Part shown: one piece after another, positions 1 through 6,034 of the stretch | Layout: the number at the start of each line of letters is the position of its first letter | Numbering within the stretch: the first letter of the stretch is position 1 | Origin: Bacteroidota bacterium | GTDB lineage: Bacteria > Bacteroidota > Bacteroidia > Bacteroidales > P3 | Reading direction: 5' to 3' | Length of the DNA: 6,073 nt | Assembly (NCBI GenBank): GCA_030540495.1 | Contig: JAUNWC010000106.1 | Location: forward strand, 1-6,073 | Made by a program: the position numbers and the translations under genes | The notes under the pieces: model-generated | Database searches by the model: none | Told to the model about the DNA's origin: nothing | The model's input: the letters and a program-made list of their open reading frames with translations, nothing else

Positions 1-183
1 GATAAGCAAAATGATTTGTATAAATTCAAGGATGAAATTAGCGAAGTTTTGTTAGGCGAAATAGTAGTTAGATATTATAATCAAAAAGGCAAGGTAGAGG
101 CTTTTATCAATCATGATAAAGAGGTAAAACAAGCCATAGACTTATTGCACGACAAATCAAAATACAAATCTATACTTAAATAA
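1..183 (+). CDS. C-terminal fragment, probable S41 family (C-terminal processing) peptidase
   Basis: An open frame runs from the first base of the window for 60 codons to a TAA at 181-183; the start and most of the gene lie to the left. The visible peptide is charged and looks helical, beginning DKQNDLYKFKDE, continuing EIVVRYYNQKGKVEA and ending KYKSILK. The pattern of an 'EI..RYY.Q.G..E' stretch, then a short 'D.E...A..LL.D..KY..IL' tail, resembles my recollection of the C-terminal helical region of Bacteroidetes S41 peptidases. Those are envelope serine proteases with a PDZ domain and a Ser/Lys catalytic dyad. None of the catalytic or PDZ part is in the window, so the call rests only on tail resemblance. 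No intrinsic terminator with a U-tract follows the stop. A different protein with a helical C-terminus remains possible. Confidence 0.5.
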   Translation, partial: DKQNDLYKFKDEISEVLLGEIVVRYYNQKGKVEAFINHDKEVKQAIDLLHDKSKYKSILK

Positions 184-200
184 TACAAGTTTCTATAAGA

Positions 201-305
201 TAGCATAGGTATTGAGGTAGGTTAATATAGGTTTATAGGTTTTTATAATATAGGCTTAGGCGTATAACAAAACTAATGACTTTGCCATTATAATAACCTA
301 TGCTA
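201..305. repeat. 10-bp perfect inverted repeat with nested complementary arms
   Basis: TAGCATAGGT (201-210) is the exact reverse complement of ACCTATGCTA (296-305). Inside it, TTATAAT (243-249) is complementary to ATTATAA (287-293), and GGC (253-255) to GCC (284-286). The right-hand arms are almost contiguous (284-305), while the left-hand arms are split by an unpaired 32-nt stretch (211-242). A transcript reading through could fold into a long imperfect hairpin. No T-run follows the right arm, so this is not a typical intrinsic terminator. It could be an mRNA 3'-end structure for the upstream gene, a binding site, or chance in AT-rich DNA. Confidence 0.4.
206..260 (+). repeat. Cluster of TAGG/TAGGT motifs
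   Basis: TAGG starts at 206, 218, 228, 236, 251 and 257, and four of these continue as TAGGT (206, 218, 228, 236). The plus strand here is made almost wholly of A, G and T. Spacing is irregular (12, 10, 8, 15 and 6 bp), so it is not a clean tandem array. It may be a degenerate low-complexity repeat or a cluster of binding sites. No function is recognised. Confidence 0.35.
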
Positions 306-327
306 ACTATAACAAAGTATGCTAACT
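299..327 (+). repeat. 10-bp direct repeat TATGCTAACT, two copies 19 bp apart
   Basis: TATGCTAACT occurs at 299-308 and again at 318-327, identical in all ten positions, with the copies offset by 19 bp. The core TATGCTA is also present once in inverted orientation at 201-207 (read as TAGCATA). Two same-facing copies roughly two helical turns apart are the spacing expected of a tandem regulator site, but no known operator is recognised. Chance similarity in AT-rich sequence cannot be excluded. Confidence 0.4.
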
Positions 328-348
328 TATACCAATCTATCGGAATAT

Positions 349-382
349 TTGTATTAAAAAAATACTAATTAAAGTTCTTTTG
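349..382 (+). promoter_or_regulatory. Possible Bacteroidetes-type promoter for rnr
   Basis: The Bacteroidetes primary sigma factor prefers a TTG near -33 and TAnnTTTG near -7. Here TTG at 349-351 is followed, after 23 bp, by TTCTTTTG at 375-382, which matches seven-position consensus except for T instead of A in the second place. Transcription would begin about 25 bp before the rnr ATG. The -7 element is imperfect and the spacer is at the long end of what is accepted, so this is only a candidate. The gene could instead be read from an upstream promoter. Confidence 0.25.
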
Positions 383-412
383 ACGTTTAGGTACTAAAAG
401 ATTAGAGAGAAA

Positions 413-2341
413 ATGAGAGAAAGAGGAAAGAAAAAAAGCCGTAGCAAAATATATATTGTAGGCAAAATAGAAATAAATTACTCCAAACAAATTTTTGTAA
501 TACCCGAGGATAATTCCGAAAGCATAAAAATAAGCAGAGGTAATTCACTAAACGCTATGGAGGGGGATGAGGTAAAGGTTTATGTGTTGCCACGTAGAGG
601 TAGAGGCAGACAGGGGCAGATAGTAGAAATTTTGAAAAGAAGGAAGGAACGATTTGCTGGAATATTGGAAAAACATAAGAATTTTGCTTATTTCATTCCC
701 GATGATGAAAATATCAACACCAAGTTTTATATAGAGAAACCAAATCTACCTTATACAAATAACGATAAGGCTATAGTAACTCTAATAAATTCAGAAAATA
801 ATCATAAAGAGCCTTCTGCTAAAATTATAAAAGTATTGGGAAAGAAGGGGGATAATGAGGTGGAGATGGAAAGTATTTTGGCAAACAATGATTTTGCCAT
901 AGAATTTCCAAAAGATGTGTTGAAACAAGCAAACAAAATAACCTTTGATATAAAAGAAGAAGAGAAAACAAGAAAGGATTTTAGGAAAATAACCACTTTT
1001 ACCATAGACCCAAAGGACGCTAAGGATTTTGATGATGCTCTTTCTTTTAGAATTTTGCCTAATGGCAATTACGAAGTAGGAGTACATATAGCAGACGTAA
1101 CCTTTTTTGTAAAACCAAATAGCCCACTTGACAAAGAGGCTTATAAGAGAGCAACATCTGTTTATCTTGTAGATAGAACAATTCCTATGTTGCCCGAAAG
1201 ACTTTCCAATGAACTTTGTTCACTAAGACAAGGAGAAGATTCTTTGTGTTATAGTGTAGTCTTTGAAATAGACAAAGAGAAAAAAATAGTAAATCATTGG
1301 ATAGGAAGAACAATAATACATTCTGATAGAAGATTTAAATACGAAGATGTTCAAAAGGTGATAGAAGATAAAAAAGGCGAGATGGCTGAATATCTATTGC
1401 CTCTTTGGGATATTGCACAAAGTTTTCGCACAGAGAGAATAAAGAAAGGTGCTATAAATTTTGATAGCCCAGAGTATGTCTTTGACCTTGATGAAAACAA
1501 AAAACCTATAGGTATACATTTAAAAATCAGTAAGGAAGCCAATTGGTTGGTAGAGGAATGGATGCTTTTGGCTAATCGCACGGTTGCAGAAGAAGTTGGC
1601 AAAGTAAAGAATAAAAAGGATGTAAAAACCTTTGTTTATCGTATTCACGATGAACCAAATAATGAAAAAGTAGATGCTTTTAAAACCTTTGCATCCAAGT
1701 TTGGTTATTTGATAGATAACAAAAACCGTAATACATTAACTCGCTCTTATAATAGTGTATTAAACGAGGTAAAGGGTAGTAAGTTTGAAACTATGTTCTC
1801 TATCATAGCCTTAAGAACAATGAGTAAGGCAATATATTCTTGTGACAATATAGGGCATTATGGTTTGTCTTTCAAATATTATACTCATTTTACCTCACCC
1901 ATAAGACGTTACCCTGATATGATGGTTCATCGTTTGCTAACCTTATATGGTCAAAAGGGAAGTTCCGTGGATAAAACAGAGTTTGAAGACTATTGTAAGC
2001 ACTGCTCCGAAATGGAAAAACGAGCAGCAGAGGCGGAAAGAGAGAGCGTAAAATTTAAGCAAGCCGAATTTCTATTAAATAAGGTGGGAGAGAAATTTGA
2101 CGCTGAGGTTTCTGGCATTAGTAGATGGGGAGTCTATGTTACAACTATGCAAGATAAGTGTGAGGGTATGGTAAGAATATCTGATATGAAAGACGATTTT
2201 TATATGGTGGATGAGGATAACTATCAAGTAATAGGGAGAGATAATGAAAAGGCTTATCGCTTAGGTGATAGGGTAAGGGTACAACTAATAAAGGTAGATT
2301 TGGACAAACGACAAATAGACTTTGTTTTTATAGACGAATAA
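413..2341 (+). CDS. rnr: Ribonuclease R (RNB-family 3'-to-5' exoribonuclease)
   Basis: This processive, Mg-dependent cytoplasmic exonuclease degrades structured RNA from the 3' end and takes part in rRNA and mRNA turnover. Domains in order (642 aa): a short basic tail (1-12), two cold-shock OB folds (about 13-72 and 80-145), the RNB catalytic domain (about 185-515) and a C-terminal S1 domain (about 557-640). The catalytic motif TFTIDPKDAKDFDDA supplies Asp199, Asp205, Asp207 and Asp208, equivalent to the four metal-binding Asp of E. coli RNase II/R. Tyr251 in SVYLVDRTIPMLPERLS fits the 3'-end clamping Tyr. THFTSPIRRYPDMMVHRL (491-508) is the conserved RNB signature with the catalytic Arg. An in-frame TAA at 395-397 fixes the N-terminus at or after this ATG. 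Bacteroides homologues are about 700-720 aa; the missing part is the N-terminal winged-helix region. The C-terminus ends right after S1 without the usual Lys-rich tail. No strong Shine-Dalgarno is seen, only AGAGAGAAA before the ATG. Confidence 0.95.
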   Translation: MRERGKKKSRSKIYIVGKIEINYSKQIFVIPEDNSESIKISRGNSLNAMEGDEVKVYVLPRRGRGRQGQIVEILKRRKERFAGILEKHKNFAYFIPDDENINTKFYIEKPNLPYTNNDKAIVTLINSENNHKEPSAKIIKVLGKKGDNEVEMESILANNDFAIEFPKDVLKQANKITFDIKEEEKTRKDFRKITTFTIDPKDAKDFDDALSFRILPNGNYEVGVHIADVTFFVKPNSPLDKEAYKRATSVYLVDRTIPMLPERLSNELCSLRQGEDSLCYSVVFEIDKEKKIVNHWIGRTIIHSDRRFKYEDVQKVIEDKKGEMAEYLLPLWDIAQSFRTERIKKGAINFDSPEYVFDLDENKKPIGIHLKISKEANWLVEEWMLLANRTVAEEVGKVKNKKDVKTFVYRIHDEPNNEKVDAFKTFASKFGYLIDNKNRNTLTRSYNSVLNEVKGSKFETMFSIIALRTMSKAIYSCDNIGHYGLSFKYYTHFTSPIRRYPDMMVHRLLTLYGQKGSSVDKTEFEDYCKHCSEMEKRAAEAERESVKFKQAEFLLNKVGEKFDAEVSGISRWGVYVTTMQDKCEGMVRISDMKDDFYMVDEDNYQVIGRDNEKAYRLGDRVRVQLIKVDLDKRQIDFVFIDE

Positions 2342-2344
2342 AAA
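2325..2344. terminator. Weak A/T-only hairpin over the rnr stop codon
   Basis: TTTTTAT (2325-2331) and ATAAAAA (2338-2344) form a 7-bp perfect inverted repeat around a 6-nt loop. It covers the last rnr codons and the TAA at 2339-2341, and abuts the end of the converging gene at 2349. It is the only symmetric structure I see where two transcription units meet. The stem contains no G:C pair, so it would be a poor intrinsic terminator. Chance is a real alternative in this AT-rich sequence. Confidence 0.2.
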
Positions 2345-2348
2345 AGGT

Positions 2349-4211
2349 TTAAATATTATATACAATAGGGTTGCCTTTGCGAAGTCGTACTTGAAAATTC
2401 CTTATTTTGATGTTTTCTTTTTCCTTGTTCCAAATATATGTTTTTAGGGTTAAAGGTGAAAATTGATATATAGGCAAGTCAGATAACTTGATACTCAAAT
2501 AGATTTTTGTCCATTTGTCTTCTTGCTGAGGAAAATTGTTAAGCGATTGTCCTTGCCAATGTTTCCTTAACATCATTTTACACTCAGCAACCAATAAAGC
2601 ATTGTAAGAAGTTGTATCTATTTCGCACATTATATCTATGAAATCGTTTTTGCCTATATTCCATTTTCTTAAATCTATATCCACTGCAGGAGAATATTCC
2701 TTATTATCTAAGGTTATAGTATCTTTGTTTATAAATAAAGGGCGGCTATAAGAAACACTCACATTTTCAAATCCTTTTCCCTTATGTTTTGCAAAAACTT
2801 TCGTACTTCCTCGTTGATAATTATTTACCTCAGAGACGTATGGGTAATAATCGCTTATAACAGCCTCCCAGATAGCATTTTCGTACGATAAACTTCCAAA
2901 ATAAAGATATTCTTGTTTGTTGTTTTTGATAAAATTTACTATTTCGTAAGGAGAAGTTGTGTGTTTGGCAATGTCCTCGTGCTTTACATTAATTTTCAGT
3001 CTGTCGGCATAAAACTTTATTTTTCTATCATTGTCGTTTTGCAATAGAGTTATATTCTTATAAGTTTTGGTACTTGAAAGCATATTTTGAGGAATTTTTT
3101 TATATATGGATTCATAGTACTGAGAATAATAGTCGTGTTCATAAACAAGAGAAACAATGCCTATGCAAAGAATTAAACAAACAAGAAGATAAGTTATTTT
3201 TATAGACAAATCCCTTATCATACCAAAACAGAAAAACAGCAAAAAAGGAAGAGAAAAAAGAAGAGTAGAATATTGAATTATAGGGCTTACAATTATGGAA
3301 TACAAATAAGGAATAATAAAATTTAACAAGAATATACAAATAGAAATTACGCTAACACGAGTTCTTAATCGTTCTTGTCTGTATTCTTTTTTATAAAGAA
3401 AAAGGCAAAGCAATATTATAATAGGAACGGTGAAATAAGCATAAGGAAATAAATATTTTAGAAAATTGAAAAGGAAGAATATATCGGGTTTTGACAACCA
3501 AGAAAGCCCTTGTAATCTTAATTGAGCCAAAGTTATAGGAATATTGGGCAGATATAAAAGACAAGAAATAAAAACTAAGACTATAAATTTTCTTAGAATG
3601 GTTTTGTTTTCAGTCTTATAACCACATATAAATACAAATGCCATTATCAAAGAAGCAAGAAAACTTATATGATGATTTAAGGCACTAAGGAGCATAAAAA
3701 AGACAAAGAAAAAAGCGTCTTTCTTGCTTATATCATTGGATTGAAATATTTTAACCATGTAATATAAGGCTGCACAAACAAAGAATACTCCTGTTATATA
3801 TGGTCGGGCTATTTGACTATACATAACCATTGGTTTCAATATTGCCATAAAAGACAATATAACCACAGAGGCAGAGAAAGAAAACAATTTTTTGCAAACC
3901 AAGAAAACATATATCAATGCTCCTACACCACACAGAGTAAAAGGCAACTTAACAACCCATTCGGCACTACCAAATAATTTTACCCAAAAATAAAGAAATA
4001 CCTGTATTAAAAGAGGATGACCGTCTGGCAGAACACCTTGTTGTATTAGTTGAGAAATACTGTTGTAGTTGGTTCTTAAAATAGCAGATATCTCGTCGTG
4101 GGTATAAGGAATATTGGTATAATTCCAAAACCTTAGAACCATACCCACAAGTATAATTCCAATAACTAAGCATAACCTGTACGGAGAAACTGTATTTTTT
4201 GATATATGCAT
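2349..4211 (-). CDS. GT39/ArnT-like (GT-C) membrane glycosyltransferase with C-terminal soluble domains
   Basis: Probable multi-pass inner-membrane glycosyltransferase using a polyprenyl-phosphate-linked sugar and acting on the periplasmic side; donor and acceptor cannot be told. Hydrophobic segments fill most of residues 11-357, about 11-12 by eye. After the first comes NIPYTHDEISA with Asp39-Glu40, the acidic pair expected in the first external loop of GT-C enzymes. DGHPLLIQVFLYFWVKLFG (63-81) and SQIARPYITGVFF (132-144) resemble conserved GT39/PMT_2 stretches. Residues about 360-620 are soluble: a mixed part (375-475), then a probable beta-sandwich (about 480-615) ending NFQVRLRKGNPIVYN. 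The gene is last in a three-gene minus-strand operon, 23 bp after the U32 gene, with no Shine-Dalgarno before its ATG. Its stop lies 7 bp from that of rnr. The next in-frame Met is far inside the first membrane segment (residue 24), so this start is favoured. An O-antigen-polymerase-like protein is less likely given the DE and GHP motifs. Confidence 0.78.
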   Translation of the reverse strand: MHISKNTVSPYRLCLVIGIILVGMVLRFWNYTNIPYTHDEISAILRTNYNSISQLIQQGVLPDGHPLLIQVFLYFWVKLFGSAEWVVKLPFTLCGVGALIYVFLVCKKLFSFSASVVILSFMAILKPMVMYSQIARPYITGVFFVCAALYYMVKIFQSNDISKKDAFFFVFFMLLSALNHHISFLASLIMAFVFICGYKTENKTILRKFIVLVFISCLLYLPNIPITLAQLRLQGLSWLSKPDIFFLFNFLKYLFPYAYFTVPIIILLCLFLYKKEYRQERLRTRVSVISICIFLLNFIIPYLYSIIVSPIIQYSTLLFSLPFLLFFCFGMIRDLSIKITYLLVCLILCIGIVSLVYEHDYYSQYYESIYKKIPQNMLSSTKTYKNITLLQNDNDRKIKFYADRLKINVKHEDIAKHTTSPYEIVNFIKNNKQEYLYFGSLSYENAIWEAVISDYYPYVSEVNNYQRGSTKVFAKHKGKGFENVSVSYSRPLFINKDTITLDNKEYSPAVDIDLRKWNIGKNDFIDIMCEIDTTSYNALLVAECKMMLRKHWQGQSLNNFPQQEDKWTKIYLSIKLSDLPIYQFSPLTLKTYIWNKEKENIKIRNFQVRLRKGNPIVYNI

Positions 4212-4234
4212 TCTTGCTGTTTTAAAATTATCTT

Positions 4235-5476
4235 TTATTCGTTGTGCTTTATCAAATATAGTTTGTCGTTACGTCTAACAAGGGAAGTGGTTGGCATAGA
4301 TAATAAATCTCCCTTAACGGCTCGGCTCACTGGTTTTAAATCCACCCTTATTTCTGTTGCTTTGCCTTCATAAACTCCGGTAGTAGAGCCTATTATATAT
4401 ATTTCATCATTAAGATTTAATTCTCCGCTTTCCATTCTTATTTCAACAACGCCAAGATTTTTGAAATAATTGGTAACCGTACCTATAAAAATCTTAGTTG
4501 TAGTAGCCTTGCTACCATACTTGCCAGACCATTCGCCTACTTTTTGACCAAGATAGTATCCGTCCCAAAAATCTCTATTATACACCCGTTTTAAATTTTC
4601 GTTCCACTGTGCAAGTTTTTCCTCTGTCCAACTTCCTTCACACCAACTATCCACAGCCTCCCTGTATGTACGAGTTACTATTTTTACGTATTCAGGCGAG
4701 CGTCCTCTTCCCTCTATCTTAAACACTCTTACACCAGCATCAATAATTTTACCTATGAAATCCAATGTTTTCAAATCCTTTGGTGACATTATATATTGAT
4801 TATCTACCATTAACTCTGTGCCTCCATCCATATCCGTAACCTTATAAGGTCTACGACAAAATTGTAAACACGCTCCTCTATTGGCACTGCGGTTGGCGTT
4901 GTCCAAACTTATATAACATTTACCCGAAACAGCCATACACAAGGCTCCATGTACAAAACACTCTATTCTAAGAAGTTCTCCAGAGTGTCCTTTGAGTCCT
5001 TCTTGTTTTATACGCTCGGTTATGGCTTTAACTTTGTCCAAAGAAAGTTCTCGGGCTGTAACTATTACATCGGCAAATTGTGAATAATATTTAACTGCCT
5101 CATAATTAGTAATATTACACTGGGTGGAAAGATGTATTTCCATATCTATGCTATTTGCATACGAAATAACAGCCATATCAGAGGCAATAATAGCAGAAAT
5201 GCCGTTTTCTTTTGCACAATTTACCACCTCGTGCATATATTCTATTTCTTCATCATAAATGACAGTATTTAGGGTAAGATAAGTTTTTATGTTGTTTTGT
5301 TTGGCTATCTTGCAAATTTGTTTCAAATCTTCCAAAGTAAAATTATTGGCAGAAGCACTTCTCATATTTAATTGCCCTACACCAAAATACACACTGTTTG
5401 CTCCCGCTTCTATGGCTGCCATAAGACTTTCGTAACTGCCCACAGGCGACATTATTTCTATATCCTTTGCATTCAT
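4235..5476 (-). CDS. U32 family 'peptidase', probable TrhP/YrrO-like tRNA U34 hydroxylase
   Basis: U32 proteins were named as collagenase-like peptidases. Characterised relatives such as E. coli TrhP (YegQ) and B. subtilis YrrO are Fe-S proteins needed for prephenate-dependent hydroxylation of wobble uridine 34 in tRNA; this is the likely role here. The N-terminal half is TIM-barrel-like and opens IEIMSPVGSYESLMAAIEAG, followed by NSVYFGVGQLNMR. The U32 signature ECFVHGALCMAVSGKCYIS (172-190) is complete. Cys180, Cys187 and Cys203, with Cys207 or Cys173, are candidate [4Fe-4S] ligands, and RSANRGACLQFCRRPY (196-211) is typical of the family. Residues about 325-412 match the U32 C-terminal beta-barrel domain. 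The 413 aa length fits YrrO/TrhP rather than the longer RlhA or shorter UbiU/UbiV. It starts 3 bp after the upstream antiterminator gene and is preceded by a good Shine-Dalgarno, so it is probably co-transcribed and translationally coupled. Confidence 0.88.
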   Translation of the reverse strand: MNAKDIEIMSPVGSYESLMAAIEAGANSVYFGVGQLNMRSASANNFTLEDLKQICKIAKQNNIKTYLTLNTVIYDEEIEYMHEVVNCAKENGISAIIASDMAVISYANSIDMEIHLSTQCNITNYEAVKYYSQFADVIVTARELSLDKVKAITERIKQEGLKGHSGELLRIECFVHGALCMAVSGKCYISLDNANRSANRGACLQFCRRPYKVTDMDGGTELMVDNQYIMSPKDLKTLDFIGKIIDAGVRVFKIEGRGRSPEYVKIVTRTYREAVDSWCEGSWTEEKLAQWNENLKRVYNRDFWDGYYLGQKVGEWSGKYGSKATTTKIFIGTVTNYFKNLGVVEIRMESGELNLNDEIYIIGSTTGVYEGKATEIRVDLKPVSRAVKGDLLSMPTTSLVRRNDKLYLIKHNE

Positions 5477-5479
5477 CCC

Positions 5480-6034
5480 TTAATCCTTTATTATTTGTAT
5501 CAAGTCAGGCTCTACATATGAGGTTGCTATGGCAAGACCGGGTATTTCTATTACTATGCGTTTGCACCTTTTACCCTTTACCCTTGTCAATACTCCTTCT
5601 ATACCATCAAAAAGCCCTCCTATAACCTTTACCTTTGTTCCTTTTTGCAACTCCAAATCCTCTGGAGAGAAATAAGCAATATCCTCTTGTACATGACTTG
5701 CCACGTTAATAAAATCTTGCATTTGTTTCTCTGGTATGGTTTCTATTACTCTTTTTAGTCCGTTTTTTCTTGTTAGAAAATAAGCATCAAAACCATAGTT
5801 GACAAATAATTCTTTTTTAAATTGCTCTACATCTGTTTTTTGTGCATATACAAAAACCAAATCCCTAATGGCAGGCTCCAATACCTTTATTTTCTTTCCT
5901 TCCTTTTGTCTTATCTTATATTGCATGGGTACAAAAGACTTTATGTTTCTTTCATCCAAGAGTTGTTTTACCTTTGTTTCCCTTGAGAAAATAGTCTTTA
6001 GTACATACCAATAAAATATTTCTTTATTATTCAT
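5480..6034 (-). CDS. UpxY-family transcription antiterminator (NusG paralogue)
   Basis: NusG-like factor of 184 aa expected to bind RNA polymerase and promote elongation through a particular operon. The NGN domain occupies about residues 7-115, starting FYWYVLKTIFSRE. It includes FVPMQYKIRQKEGKK (34-48), PAIRDLVFVYA (54-64) and PEKQMQDFINVAS (101-113), wording typical of Bacteroides UpxY proteins. A KOW domain follows: KGTKVKVIGGLFDGIEGVL (131-149), ending IPGLAIATSYVEPDLI. Housekeeping nusG sits between secE and rplK; here the next gene is a U32 gene, so this is a specialised paralogue. In Bacteroides, UpxY proteins head capsule loci and are usually followed by UpxZ; no UpxZ is seen. The ATG is preceded by an A-rich stretch (GAGAAAAAACAATT) without a clear Shine-Dalgarno. 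The first residues align with the expected family start. It is the first visible gene of a three-gene operon. Confidence 0.88.
   Translation of the reverse strand: MNNKEIFYWYVLKTIFSRETKVKQLLDERNIKSFVPMQYKIRQKEGKKIKVLEPAIRDLVFVYAQKTDVEQFKKELFVNYGFDAYFLTRKNGLKRVIETIPEKQMQDFINVASHVQEDIAYFSPEDLELQKGTKVKVIGGLFDGIEGVLTRVKGKRCKRIVIEIPGLAIATSYVEPDLIQIIKD
5484..5489 (-). promoter_or_regulatory. Shine-Dalgarno AAAGGA for the U32 gene
   Basis: Read on the minus strand, AAAGGA lies 7 nt before the ATG at 5474-5476. It sits within the last codons of the upstream antiterminator gene (…AAG GAT TAA). It matches the anti-Shine-Dalgarno of bacterial 16S rRNA at good spacing. Bacteroidetes genes usually lack such sites, and the other starts in this window have none as clear. 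It supports the chosen ATG and suggests translational coupling. Confidence 0.4.

Larger units (their letters stand above)
184..412. other. Intergenic region upstream of rnr, no gene seen
   Basis: This 229-bp gap separates the peptidase fragment from rnr. I find no convincing reading frame in either strand and no tRNA-like or other recognisable RNA. The frame of rnr is closed upstream by an in-frame TAA at 395-397, so the gap does not hide an N-terminal extension. The left half (184-260) is nearly free of C on the plus strand and carries repeated TAGG motifs. The middle holds short inverted and direct repeats, described separately. The right half is A/T-rich and probably holds the rnr promoter. 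Confidence 0.7.

Noticed and set aside
351..365. GTATT-AAAAA-AATAC hairpin as a terminator for the upstream peptidase gene
   Set aside because: Only 5 bp with one G:C-type pair at the base, no T-run after it on the plus strand, and placed where the rnr promoter is expected.
791..1087. Minus-strand open frames of 98 and 88 codons (791-1087 and 802-1068)
   Set aside because: They lie entirely within rnr, opposite its conserved coding frame, and encode low-complexity Phe/Ser/Ile-rich peptides typical of antisense to AT-rich coding DNA.
1351..1602. Minus-strand open frame of 83 codons inside rnr
   Set aside because: Opposite the RNB catalytic domain, with no recognisable domain and no start signal.
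3139..3339. Minus-strand open frames of 66 and 68 codons (3139-3339 and 3967-4173)
   Set aside because: Both are in alternative frames of the membrane glycosyltransferase gene and show no protein-like motif.
5799..6014. Plus-strand open frame of 71 codons
   Set aside because: Antisense to the well-supported NGN domain of the UpxY-like gene; Ser/Phe-rich composition of a shadow frame.
5480..6034. Housekeeping NusG
   Set aside because: No secE or rplK neighbour, and the wording of the NGN and KOW domains fits UpxY-type paralogues better.
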